Shown here: piece after piece, positions 46,810-57,129 of the stretch
Layout: every line of letters begins with the position of its first letter
How positions within the stretch are numbered: position 1 is the stretch's first letter
Origin: Petaurus breviceps papuanus
Lineage: Eukaryota; Chordata; Mammalia; Diprotodontia; Petauridae
Direction: 5' to 3'
Assembly (NCBI GenBank): GCA_028583685.1
Contig: JAMXIF010001195.1
Coordinates: 12,402,200 to 12,466,199 of the forward strand
DNA: 64,000 nucleotides
Position numbers and translations under genes: made by a program
Notes under the pieces: model-generated
What the model saw: the letters and a program-made list of their open reading frames with translations, nothing else
What the model was told of the DNA's origin: nothing
Databases searched by the model: none

Positions 46810-47140
46810 CTAACAGGCAGGCAACAAGCATGTATTAAATGCTAACCGTTTTCTAAGAACTGTTCTAAGCTCTGGGGATACAAACACAAAGAGAAAGATG
46901 GACCCTTCCCTCAGAGAGCTTAACTTTTTTTTTTAAGCAATCGGGGTTAAGTAACTTGCTCAAGGTTACACGGCCAGGTGTTTCTGGGTGGGTGCTAAGT
47001 GTCTGAGCCCGGGATTCGATCTCCAGGTCATCCCAACACTGGAGCCGGTGCTCTTACTCGCTGTGCTACCTGGCCACCCCAAGAGCTTAACTTCTAATGG
47101 AAGAAGACTCAGAAGGGAGCAGAAACCTGGGAGCATTCTG
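46810..47140 (-). repeat. L2 LINE 3' end, antisense, split by SINE
   Basis: 'catgtattaaatgctaaccg', 'ttctaagctctggggataca', 'ttccctcagagagcttaact', resuming after the SINE with 'ttctaatggaagaagactca'. Confidence 0.65.
46927..47081 (-). mobile_element. Monomeric form of the dimeric SINE (5'-unit type)
   Basis: A single 155-bp unit with its own T-run tail and a perfect 12-bp TSD, agagcttaactt (46915-46926 and 47082-47093). Its diagnostic bases are those of the dimer's 5' unit ('tgggtgggtgctaag', 'gctgtgctacctgg'), not the 3' unit. It is therefore either a progenitor-type free monomer or a unit that lost its partner. Confidence 0.9.
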
Positions 47141-47784
47141 GAAGGTGTCATGATGGCAAAGCCTGCGGTGTCAGAAGGGCCGCGGGTCTCCTAAAAGCTC
47201 TCCCTGCCCCTAGTCTCTGCTTTTCCATTGCATCACACTCCAGAATGGTCTTTCTGGTGCCCATACATGGTTGTACGTGTCGTTTTGCTGCTCAAAGCCT
47301 TCAATGGTTTTCCAATGCCTGCTGAATAAAGATCCTTTTCCTTAGCATGACAATCATGGCCCTTCCCCATCTAGCTCCCACCTTTCTAATACTGACCTTT
47401 TAAACCTTGTATGTTCTCTGCTTTAGCCAAATTGAATTATTCATTTTCCCACACTTCCCTTCTCTTTCTGTTTGCTCACTTCATCCCCCAACCCTGAAAA
47501 TCCCTTGGCTTCCAATTTCCAATAACCTGCTTAACCTTCATGGCGAAATTTAAAGGCTTTCATTAAGCCTTCTCTGTTCCTTAAAGCTGGCAGTGATTTA
47601 TCTCTCCCTCATCTGCTCCCATAGAACTTTATATTTCTTTTTTGTATGTACCACATTGTACTTACTTGTCTACATATCTATAAATTTCTTTAGGGAATGG
47701 TTTTATCTTATTTATCTCCGCCTATCTTTCAATGCCTGGCATACTAGTTACTTAAGAAATAATTGATGGGTGAATCTTTAGTCT

Positions 47785-47925
47785 GCTGCATGCTTTTTAA
47801 TTCAACAGACCTTTAATATGTGTCTGCTGTATACAAAGGGATAGGTACTAGAGATAAAAAGATGACGAATGGCATAGTGCTTGCCCTTAGGGAATTTAAA
47901 TCTAATAGTAACAAATAACAATTAA
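47785..47925 (-). repeat. L2 LINE 3' end, antisense
   Basis: 'aattcaacagacctttaata', 'ggataggtactagagataaa', 'tgcccttagggaatttaaat'. Confidence 0.55.
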
Positions 47926-48110
47926 TAATAATAATACCATTTATATAGTGCTTGAAAAATGCTTTGTGAATATAATCTCATTTTATCCTCCCCACAAATT
48001 TGGGAGGAAGGTGCAGTCATCTTCTTATGGATGAAAAACCTGGGGCAGATAGAGATTGTGACTTGTCCAGGGTCATGTAGCTAGTAGGTGTCTGACACTG
48101 ACAAGAGGAG
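47926..48110 (-). repeat. MIR, antisense
   Basis: 'ataataataccatttatata', 'gtgcttgaaaaatgctttgt', 'tgacttgtccagggtcatgt', 'agctagtaggtgtctgac'. Confidence 0.6.
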
Positions 48111-48139
48111 AGACTTTGAAGAAGTCTAATCTATGTTTG

Positions 48140-48310
48140 ATTCTTAATTAGAACTTCAGAGCAAAACCGTCCAGTTATCTCGTTTAATCCTTACATTTTA
48201 TAGATGGGGAAACTGAAGCCCAGACCAGTAAAAGCCCTTCCTTGGTCATGCTGCTAGTAAGTGGCTCTGTCGGGAGTAGATCTAAGGCCTCCTTATTCCA
48301 TCCTAATGTT
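48140..48310 (-). repeat. MIR3-like SINE, antisense
   Basis: 'cattttatagatggggaaac', 'tgaagcccagaccagtaaaa', 'catgctgctagtaagtggct'. Confidence 0.55.
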
Positions 48311-48407
48311 TTTCCTGCTGTTACATCCATGTCCTCGAAGGATCTCATTAAGCCTTCTCTTCCTCATTAGTGTTGAGTGGACCAGAGTGGAGGAATTGAT
48401 TTTTTCT

Positions 48408-48430
48408 GTCACCATCATCATCATCATCAT
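48408..48430. repeat. (ATC)n microsatellite
   Basis: Short run of ATC units on the plus strand. Confidence 0.8.
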
Positions 48431-48524
48431 TAATAGCAATGAGAATGGTTGACACTTAAATAATCAGTTGAAGAATATTTGTTGAGTTCTTACTGTGTGC
48501 CAGGTAGGACCTTATTCACATAAA

Positions 48525-48955
48525 ACTTCTCTCTCCAAAGTGACCAGTGATGTTTGAATTCACAAATCTAATGACCTTTTCCCAGTCCTTATCTTTCTTG
48601 ACCCCTCTGCAGTCTTTGGCTTTTCATACCTCCTCATTTGTGTCTCCTAGCTGCCCTGGCTTCCTTCACGTCCCAGCTAAAATCCCATTTTCTACAGGGA
48701 GCCTTTCTGGATCCTCTTAATTATAGTATCTTCCCTTTGAGATTATTCCCAATTTATTGTGTGTGTGGAGTGCGTATGTATCTATAAATATATATCCATA
48801 GTCGTACATAGTTGTTTACAGTAGTCTCACTTATTAGAGGGTGACCTCCTTGAAAGCAGGGATTTTCTTTGACCTTCTTTGTATCCCTGGCTATTAGCAC
48901 AGTATCTGGCCCCAGTAGGTACTTAATGAATGTTTATTGACTGACTAACTGGGTT
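48525..48955 (+). repeat. L2 LINE 3' part
   Basis: 'agtgaccagtgatgtttgaa', 'cttgacccctctgcagtctt' (RT upstream), then 'cccagctaaaatcccatttt' and the terminus 'gtaggtacttaatgaatgtt'. The jump shows an internal deletion. Confidence 0.65.
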
Positions 48956-49085
48956 GCTCTGTGCCAGGTACTTATGAATAGGTTGTTAGTCTCTCAGATT
49001 GTAAAGGACGGAGCTGGGACTCGAAAGCAGATCCTCGGACTCCCAGTGCTGCATCCTTTACATTTTACCTTGCTGCTTCTCTGTA
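48956..49085 (-). repeat. MIR-like fragment, antisense
   Basis: 'ggacggagctgggactcgaa' and 'cggactcccagtgctgcatc'. Confidence 0.4.
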
Positions 49086-49299
49086 TTTTTGCTGCCTCTC
49101 TTTAAGAAATCCTTCCGTCTTGGCTTGAGTTCAATGTGTAGGCCAGGGTATGATATATGAAGACATCATGCTTGATGTGGTTCCTGCCCTGGACTCACCC
49201 TACACCTTCCTCCTCAGTCCTCATTTATATTTCCTTTTCTGAGTAGAGCCTTGTGAGGAAAGTGCTTTGTAAAATATAAAACACCAGATAAATCTGAGT

Positions 49300-50320
49300 T
49301 TGTCACCACCCTGTCTTTGGATTCACTTCCACTGGGTGCACCAATTGTAGTCTAACGTGAGCTCCATTGTTATCTCTTCCATTAGGCCCAGTGTCATCCC
49401 AGCTGTGTGGCCCACTTGGCAGGGGGAGCAGGTTGCTCATAGCTCAGTGCTGCAGCCCTTTATGGCCCTCCGCCAAAGGGAACAAAAGTTGCCCACCCCT
49501 TATCTGGAAATGTTACTAGTGCAAAACAATTCCTTAAAATTTTAGGTCTCTCGCTTTTACATTAGAACAAATTGCCTACTCAGAGAAACTAAGACTCTAT
49601 GGAAGGAGCGATAGGAACCAGAAAGGTGTAAGATAAGAGAATTTCTCTTCTTCTGAAGTTTAAGGGACCTAGAGGCCGATTGGGCATGTGAACATGAGGT
49701 AAGAGTAAGAATGGTGAAAGAAAGGCATCCTAAAAACGCCACTTTTAATGACACAAACTCAGGCCAGAGCCCTCTGTTCTCAGTGGCTGGTGTTTGTGGT
49801 AAATCCAAGGTCATTTTCAAGTATGCGTTTGCAATGTAGATACAGAGATTTACTTCTTAGTGTGAGTATCCAGGCTTTGTTCTTATATTTAAACACATTT
49901 CTTTGAGCTTTTATCATCGAGGGCGTGGGGCTCTGCCATCTAGCATGTAATTGCTAGGATTATATCGTCACACCTTTCTCACCACCACCCACTTCTTGTC
50001 CTTATTTCACTCAGAAGAGCATTTTAGTTTTCATGAAATGTCCTTCCTGTGCCAAACTCTGATTGTAAATGCCTCTAGGAAATAATTCAATGCCATGAGC
50101 TTTCTTATATTTACTTTGTATGAGCATGTTAGAGTGAGTTAACACAATGTGGGGCACTGCCATTTATGTCTTGGGCACTAATCTTTTTAGTGGCTATTAA
50201 TATGGGTCCTGGAATAGCCCCAGAATATACATCTGGGGATCAGAATACTTGGCCTTCCTCACATTTTAGTTTTTCATCCTTACTTGTTAACTCCTTCCTT
50301 TGCTGCTATACCTTGATTTA
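49300..50320. other. Mostly unassigned; possible hAT-type end
   Basis: 'ggaacaaaagttgcccaccc' near 49480 resembles the end of a hAT-type MITE. An 87-codon minus frame at 49557-49820 has no recognisable features. No gene is supported. Confidence 0.3.
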
Positions 50321-50655
50321 TGCGAGCAAGACCCAAGTAATAATTTTAGAATGAACCTTTTATTAAAACACCATGTTGGCTGATCAGGCCACATGTCCCA
50401 GGTACAGCAATAGCAGTAGCAGCAGCCAGCAACAGCCCCGATCTGGGGCAAAACCTCAGCTTATAATGGGGGCCTTAGGTAAGCAGTGATTGGTCAGTAC
50501 ACCTTGAAATTCCCGGGCCTGACCCAGAAGCCCGGCCACTTCCATGCAGGTGAGCTGACCAAGAAAGGGTGAAGACCCAGTAGGGGAGGGCGGAGCTGAC
50601 CCACAGTCCCCTCACCCCCTTGACTTAGGGGGGATGGTGAAAACCTGGCACAACA
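50321..50655 (-). mobile_element. Solo LTR fossil
   Basis: On the minus strand it opens TGTTGTGCCAGG and ends TTGCTCGCA (TG...CA). A TATA-like CATTATAAG lies near 50462, and AATAAA lies near 50360 about 40 bp before the end, giving a U3-R-U5 layout of about 335 bp. No internal retroviral genes are present, so it looks like a solo LTR. The TSD is not clear and the exact ends may be off by a few bases. Moderately old. Confidence 0.7.
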
Positions 50656-50811
50656 TTGCCAAGAAAGCACAGTACATTTTATGGATGAAAATTAAAATCT
50701 AAGGCCCATTCCAAGAGTGTTCCATGGTGTGTTTTTGGAGCTCTAGAATTTAGCTTGGGATTCATGATTAATTTTTAGCATTACAATACAATGACCAATC
50801 AGAAAAGTGAT

Positions 50812-50868
50812 CAATTTGCCTTGCACATAGTAGGCAATTGATAAATATATGTTGAATAAATGAGCAAG
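50812..50868 (+). repeat. L2 LINE terminal fragment
   Basis: 'gccttgcacatagtaggcaa' then 'gttgaataaatgagc'. Confidence 0.5.
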
Positions 50869-51931
50869 TTTTGTACTATCTATCCTTATTATGTATTTTA
50901 GGAGTGAGTAGAGGAAGAAACAGTTTAATGACTTTTGTCCAGATCTTCAAATTACAAAACAGTTTAGGTCTATAGGCAGGATTTTTAAAAATTGAAGAAA
51001 GGACTTTGTATTTTTCAATTTGTATTGTAAAGTGCTTAGCAAAGTACCAGACTAACAGTAAGCACTTAATTATAAACATTTATGTGCCCCATAGTACGCC
51101 CTGGGGGTGCACAAAGAGACAAAAGATTGTCCCTGCCCTCAGGGACCATACAATCTAATTGGAGAGACAACTTGCAAACTGATATATACAAAGCAAGTTA
51201 CACACAGGATAAATAACAAATACTTAAAAGAGAAAAAGCACTGAAATGTAGAGGGATTAGAGGTTTCCTGTGGAAGGTGGGATTTTAATTGGGAATTAAA
51301 GGGAGCCAGGTAGGTCATTAGTTGGAGCTGAGGATGGGACACATTCTAGGCATGGACAGAGGCAGAGAGGATGCCTGTGCCTCAGTGATGGAGTGTCTTC
51401 TTTGTGGAACAGCCAGGAGGCCCCGGTGTCATGTGTTGGGGAGTGGGGAGTAAGGTGTAAGAAGATGGGAAAGGTAGGAGGGGGCAAAGTTATGAAATGC
51501 TTTGAGTGCTGAACAGAGTGTTTTAAATTTGATCCTGGAGGCAGTGAGAAGTCACTGGAGTATGGCCAGATGGAGAGTGGATTGCAGTGGGGAGAAATCT
51601 GAGGCAGGCACACTCACCAGCAGGCTATTGCAGTAGCCCAGGTGTGAGGTGATGAGGGTCTGCACTAGCGGACGGTCAGTGGTGGCGGAGACAAGGGCCT
51701 GCAGTTGGCAGGCCATGGCAGTAGCTTAGATATGAGAGGGGTATGGGAAGGGTGAGAGAGAGGGCTAGGGAGGAGTCTAGGTTGTGAACCTGAGGGCCTG
51801 GAAGGATGGTGCTGCCCCGAACAGTGTCAGGGAAGACAGGAGAGGGGAGCAGCTTAGGGGTAAAGATAAACGAGTTTTGTGTTGGACATATAAAGTTTAA
51901 GATAACTACTGGGCATCTAGTGAAATGCCCA

Positions 51932-52899
51932 TGGCCTCATATACCAAGCCCCTGTATGTAACAAGTTTGGAGATTACTGAACTCTTCCTGAACTCGTATG
52001 TGCCTAGTCAGAGGCCCCTCTCTTGCCATACAATAGAAAGACCGACCTTGTCGTACTTCCTGATAAGATGTCAGAATGACCCTGGGCAGGACATCTGGGT
52101 CCCTCGATAAGTCAGGGTAGGGCTATACAACTGTCCAGATCTAGGCCTGGCTGCAAAAAACATGTTTATCTGCCATTGTCAAATTAACTTTACTCCCCAC
52201 ACCTGTTTTGTGGTTTGGGGCTTTAAATATTCCTCCCCTCCCGTGGTCGGGGCAGCTCTCCTAAGGTTTCCTTGGGAGACTCGCTGACCAGCTGTAGCAG
52301 CAAGCACCCCAAGCGTCCTCAGGGTTTGCAGCTACCACAGGTTCTTGGATCTGCTTTGTTAAAGGAAAGCAACTCAAAATGGGTTAACAAGCTTACTTTA
52401 ATCAGTCAGACCATATATCGTTTACCTTGTTCAGGGCAAAAAGGTCAGCACCCTGAACCTCAAAATATGCAGGCATAATTATCAAGACAGAAACATCAAG
52501 TAGACAGATTTCCAAACTGTCCAACCATTACATCCATACCCAGTCAACATCTGGGTTTCCACATTCTGAGTTTTTCAAAGCCGGGGGACTCTCAACAAAG
52601 GCTTCCCAGAATTCAGATCAAATCACAGAATACTTCTCAAAGTGAGTCCCAAAACAAAGCTCCACATCAGGGCTTATATAGCCTTCTCCTGGCTCAGAGA
52701 ATGTAACAAACTTTTGGACCCACTGGCCAATCAAAAAGTATCTACTGAAAAACAAGCCTCCCACCCCGGGCTCCACCTGCACTTTAGCCTAGGGGCAGGG
52801 AAGATCTTTAAATCTGCATTTCCATTACACCAGCTCAATAAACTGATGCTCAGAACTGTTGGCTTGGCTTGGGTCATTTCTCTCGGTCGTCCCGGTCCA
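51932..52899 (+). mobile_element. Solo LTR fossil inserted in L2, itself invaded
   Basis: Gammaretrovirus-like (class I) LTR in plus orientation. A TATA-like 'tttaaatatt' lies near 52223, AATAAA at 52837-52842, and U5 text ends near 'cggtcca'. Without the nested element it is about 430 bp. It lies in the L2 reverse transcriptase region. The exact ends and TSD are uncertain. Class assignment rests on general layout only. Confidence 0.6.
52293..52829 (-). mobile_element. Solo LTR fossil nested in the previous LTR
   Basis: 537 bp, TG...CA ends, flanked by a perfect 5-bp TSD, ccagc (52288-52292 and 52830-52834). On the minus strand it opens TGTAATGG, has a TATATAA box near 52675 and ends GCTGCTACA; an ATTAAA lies near 52393. 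The 5-bp duplication fits several ERV classes. No internal region, so it is a solo LTR. It must be younger than the LTR it interrupts. Confidence 0.82.
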
Positions 52900-53799
52900 A
52901 TTGGAAATGCGATTGATTTGGGAGGTCAGCAGAGACATTGGAGCAGGATAGGTAGATCTGAGAATCATTGGCATAGAGATGGTAGCTAAATCCCTGGGAG
53001 TTGATGAGAACCCTAAGTGCAATGGTGTAGAGGCAGAAGGACAGAGCCCTGAAAGACACCTGCAGTCAGAGAGAGGAGGATCTAGCAAAGGAGGCAGAGG
53101 AGGACTGGTCAGACGGGCAGGAGGAGAACCCAAGAGAGAGGTGATCTGAAAACAGCAGAGAAGAAAGTATGGCAGAGAGTGATCAACAGTGACAAAGATT
53201 GAAGGAAAATGGGACTGAGAAAAAGACATTGGATGTGGCAACTGAGAGATCATTCATAACTACAGAGAGTAGTTTTGGTGGAATGTTAAGGTCAGAAGCT
53301 AAATTGTAAGGGGTGAAGAAGAGAGAGCAAGAAAGTTTAGGCGCTTATAGATGGCCTTTTCAAGGAATTTAGCTACAAAGTGTAGAAGAGATATAGGACT
53401 ATAATTATCAGGAATGGAAGGACAAACGAGGGTTCTTTCAGGCTGGGGGAGACATGGACGTGTATGTGTGTGTGGGCAGTAGGAAAGGAGCCAGTAGATA
53501 GGGAGAGGGTGAAAATAAATGGAAGAGTGGGGATGACTGAGGGGGCAATCTGCTGGGATGGAATAAGGTTCACTTTAGCCTTAGTAAGGACTAAGGCCAC
53601 CTTATGTGAAACAGGAGAGAGGCCAAAGGCATTTAAGTGATAGGAGATGAGGAAGAGGGAGTTCACAGCAAATTGCCTCAATTTTATCTGTAAAATATGA
53701 GGCAAGAGTCTCAGCTGAGAGAATGAGGGTGAGAAGGGATGAAAAGGGTTTGGAAGAACTTCCCCAGTTCTTTCCACACGGGAAGCTCATTGCATAAAA

Positions 53800-54955
53800 A
53801 TTATTCACTTAGACTGAGGATTCCTTTTTAAAATAGCCCTAGATACTTGTCTAAGACACTGAGAAGTTGTAGCTTGCCTCTGGTAGTATGTGTCAAAAGG
53901 CACACTGCAACCCGTGTCTTCCTGGCTACACGGCCAGCCATCCATCCACTTTGCCACACTCCCTTTCCACTGTTAATTATTACTACTATTTTATGATTAA
54001 TACACTACTTAAATATTGTCAGCTATTTCTTTTAAGGGCATATTCAAGAAAGCTTAATTTCTCCTTGATGGAATTTGCCTAGTGGAATTTTATTTGTTGA
54101 TGACTCCATTTCAATAGGTTGCATTTACAATTCTCCCATTCTTGCCTAATGAACCAAAGACTATGGCCCCAGTGCCCTCTGCTCCAGAATAAAAGTAAAT
54201 AAATAAAAAAAGTTGGGAACTGAGTTTCTCTGATATTCTGGTATCAGATTTCTGATATTCTCTCAGTTCGGCATAATCATCTGACACCTCATTTTTCACA
54301 AGACTGGCAACTCCTTTCATCTTTTAATCTGCAAATCCTCTTATCATTAGAATCTGGAGCCCGACCTTGGCTTCTGTAATTGATTATAGTAATGTCCCCT
54401 TTTTCTGGAATTTGTAAGCGTAATGACAACACGTCATTCTTTCAGTGTTTACTGTGCAGTTTTGTTTGTGAAGGACAGCAACCTACTTGGAAACCTTTTA
54501 CCCCCTTAGAAAAGACTCCCTTTTGCCCAGTAGGATGGTTTTAGATCTTTTATTTCTTGAGATGTGGAAATTGTCCCTTGACTCCAAGAAAATATTGGAA
54601 TATTTCAAAATCTTTTGGCAGGAGTGGGGATTTTAGGTTCTAGGCTCTAAAAACAGACTTTTTAATGATTGACTGAGATTTTGTAATAATTCTTTTTTAT
54701 GTTTTCTTGGACTCAAGTAATTTAGTTCTTTTGATAGAAATGAGGGCTCAAATGCTTTGTCAAGCATGAAAGGTTAGTGAGGATAATTCTTTCCTGAGTA
54801 CTTCAGGATTTCATCATAGTAGCTCTTTATCTTATCTTATGATTATTATTACATATTATTACACATAATTAATTAGCGTTAGTAGATACATGTCATTAAA
54901 TATTATTTAGAAATAAAGACATAGAGTGCCTTTTAGGGAATCAGGGTTCTATTTT
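53800..54955. other. Unassigned AT-rich stretch
   Basis: Nothing recognised. A weak antisense SINE end may lie at 53840-53960 ('acacggccagccatccatcc'). Confidence 0.35.
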
Positions 54956-54959
54956 ATAG

Positions 54960-55150
54960 GTCGGTAGGCTGTGCCACGGGAAAATTCTTCAGAGAACTTG
55001 GATTAAAATCCAGACTATGTCATCGTATGACCTGAGTCAAGTCATTTAAACTTTCTGAGCCTAAGTTTTCTCATGTGTAAAATGGTGCATTTGTACCAGA
55101 TGGCTGGGAAGGACCTTTCTGTCTCTAAATTTATGATCTTGTGATTATGT
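54960..55150 (+). repeat. CORE-SINE with MIR-type tail
   Basis: 'aacttggattaaaatccaga', 'gacctgagtcaagtcattta', 'ttctcatgtgtaaaatggtg', 'atttatgatcttgtgattat'. Confidence 0.55.
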
Positions 55151-55179
55151 GAAAACTTTGACCTGGAATCAGTTATGTG

Positions 55180-55320
55180 ATGCTTTTTCAGTCAATGAAC
55201 AAGCATTTATTAAGAATCTTCTATATGTCAGACACTGTACTAAAGATTGGGGATACAAGAAGAAGAAAAAAAGAATCTCTGCCCTTCAAGGAGCTCAGAA
55301 TCTAAATTTTCTGTAGCAGT
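55180..55320 (-). repeat. L2 LINE 3' end, antisense
   Basis: 'gaacaagcatttattaagaa', 'gacactgtactaaagattgg', 'tctctgcccttcaaggagct'. Confidence 0.68.
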
Positions 55321-56315
55321 TGCTTTAGTAGAATCAAAGGTAATGGCATCACTTAGCCTGCCTGCTCCTTCTTGGTTAATCTCACCAGAATTAATGGTAA
55401 GAAAGGCCCTGTATTTACTAAGACTAAATTGGTAGTGTTTCATTTTATTGACTATGATTATAAAATTATTAATTTTTAATTATTATTTAAATTATTAATT
55501 TTTGGCGAAAATGAGATTACAGACATTATCCTACCATAAACATGAATATACAAGAAACTTGCCTGTGGACCATCAGTCTAGAGAAGTATCATTTGCCATG
55601 TTTTGTGATCCACTTCCTGGAACATTTAATTTAATGATCTTACTCCTTAGAAACAAGGATGACAACATTGGTCATCTAACTCAGATAGATTTCTGAGTTA
55701 ATGTATGTTCAAAGAAAAAAGTTTTGAAAGCGACTACTTAAAGTTTTCCATGATCAGTAAGCTTTAAAATGACATCTTAAAAGCATGAAAAGCTTAGCTT
55801 TTAAAAAAAAAATCATAACCAGTCATTTTGGGGAGAGGATTTTGCTATATTTATTCAGTAACCTAGGGAGATAGTATCAGGGAATTACGATTCAACTGAT
55901 TTACATTTGTGAAGGCATCGATTTATTGAGTTATGTATCCATAAGTTAGAAGGAAGTATCCTCAGATTTCTATTCCTACTTTGCTCATCAATACATTTAA
56001 GTTGCTGAAAATATTAGAAAGAGAATCGTATTATTGAATATTAAGAAGACTGTCAGAGCCATAGGATTAGAGAAATAAAAAAAAATTGTATCTGATATAC
56101 TTGGTATGAGAAATTTAGTCTGGAACCTGCTGTTATTTTTTTTTCTGTATGCTTTTCTACTGTAATAGATCTGAACTTGATATAATCTGTCATCAAACTA
56201 AATATTTTTATTACACCAGTCTTTTGTAGCTCTGCCAGTTATGTAGTGCATAGGCATAATATTTGCATGTAAATTAATTTCTATTAAGAAAAAAAAAGAT
56301 TCCTTAGCTAAGACT
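55321..56315. other. Unassigned AT-rich stretch
   Basis: No repeat or exon recognised. Confidence 0.4.
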
Positions 56316-56319
56316 GATT

Positions 56320-56500
56320 ATTTACAGCATCATGGTATAGTGTGAAGACATTGAACTAAGATCCAGGAAATGGGAGTGCTAGTCTGACTTCTTTCACTAA
56401 GTATTTGACTTTGGGCAAGTAATTTGACCTTACTGAGTCTCAGTTTCCACACCTTCGAAATGAGAAGGTTGGACTACTTATATTTCTTAGGACAGAATCA
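56320..56500 (+). repeat. CORE-SINE with MIR-type tail
   Basis: 'cagcatcatggtatagtgtg', 'atttgactttgggcaagtaa', 'tgagtctcagtttccacacc', 'agaaggttggactacttata'. Confidence 0.6.
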
Positions 56501-56564
56501 AGTAGTGCTGAGTGTCATTTGAATTCCTCATGGTTAGGAATGAAACTGGCATTATAATCATTTT

Positions 56565-56795
56565 TATTGTTCAGTTGTTTCTGACCCTTAGTGACCCTGT
56601 TTGGGGTTTTCTTGGCAAAGACACTGGAGTAGTTTACCATTTCCTTTTCCAGCTCATTTTACAGATGAGAAAGCTGAGGCAAAAGGGGTTAAATAAATTG
56701 CCCAGAATCTAGGGCTGTATTTTAACTCAGGAGGATGAATGAGTCTGACTTCAGGTCTGGCATTCTATCCACTGTGCTACGTAGTTGTCCCCAAT
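56565..56795 (-). repeat. CORE-SINE with RTE-type tail, antisense
   Basis: 'ttcagttgtttctgaccctt', 'gtttggggttttcttggcaa', 'catttccttttccagctcat', head 'tctatccactgtgctacgta'. Confidence 0.78.
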
Positions 56796-56799
56796 TATA

Positions 56800-56955
56800 A
56801 TAACAAACAGTTATATCATCATATTTGGAATTATAATAATAGCTGGCACATCATAGTTTGAAATTTACAAATAATTTTACCTAAATTAATTCTGTGAGAG
56901 AGGGTAAATATTATTATCCCCATTGTACAGATAAGGAAACTGAAATACAACAATG
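56800..56955 (-). repeat. MIR, antisense
   Basis: 'ataatagctggcacatcata', 'attattatccccattgtaca', 'gataaggaaactgaaataca'. Confidence 0.55.
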
Positions 56956-57125
56956 TATTATAGTGGAAAGAATCCTGGATTCCTGAGTTTGAGCCCTAGC
57001 CCTTTTTTTCATAGGACGTGCAACTTTTGGAAAATCACATTACCCCCCTTGCCCTCAGTTTCCTCACCTGTAAATGAGAAGGTAGGCTAGATGGCTTCTT
57101 AGTTCTGTACTGCCTCTGAATCCAA
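56956..57125 (+). repeat. CORE-SINE with MIR-type tail
   Basis: 'tatagtggaaagaatcctgg', 'tgagtttgagccctagccct', 'gccctcagtttcctcacctg', 'taggctagatggcttcttag'. Confidence 0.55.
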
Positions 57126-57129
57126 TACA

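Larger units (their letters stand above)
44690..47775 (+). repeat. Long L2 LINE, split into a mosaic
   Basis: L2 landmarks occur in consensus order: a 'caccagcaacctcc' motif near 45645; a reverse transcriptase segment near 46350-46440 reading roughly LYTLPLGDLTSSH; 'ccttcaatggttttccaatg' near 47300; and the 3' UTR to about 47760. It is interrupted by a dimeric SINE (44992-45298), an antisense L2 (45700-46035), an RTE-tailed SINE (46035-46240) and an antisense L2 with a SINE monomer (46810-47140). Many frame breaks leave no usable ORF. Confidence 0.6.
51070..53790 (-). repeat. L2 LINE with recognisable reverse transcriptase, antisense
   Basis: Antisense order runs from the 3' UTR ('gtccctgccctcagggacca', 51130) through 'aggtgggattttaattggga' and 'ttgatcctggaggcagtgag' to the RT core. 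The minus frame 53059-52874 reads GFSYHLYANDSQIYLS; YAND at 52975-52964 is the counterpart of the catalytic YADD box of CR1/L2-clade RTs, with one Asp changed to Asn. The element is about 1.75 kb once the LTR insert (about 51932-52899) is removed. Several frame breaks mean it is dead. Confidence 0.78.

Noticed and set aside
52642-52989. 115-codon plus frame
   Set aside because: Runs across LTR and L2 borders; a composite of unrelated elements.
53373-53777. 134-codon minus frame with hydrophobic C-terminal end
   Set aside because: Falls in the upstream coding part of the antisense L2; the hydrophobic end arises from A/T-rich degraded sequence and no domain is seen.
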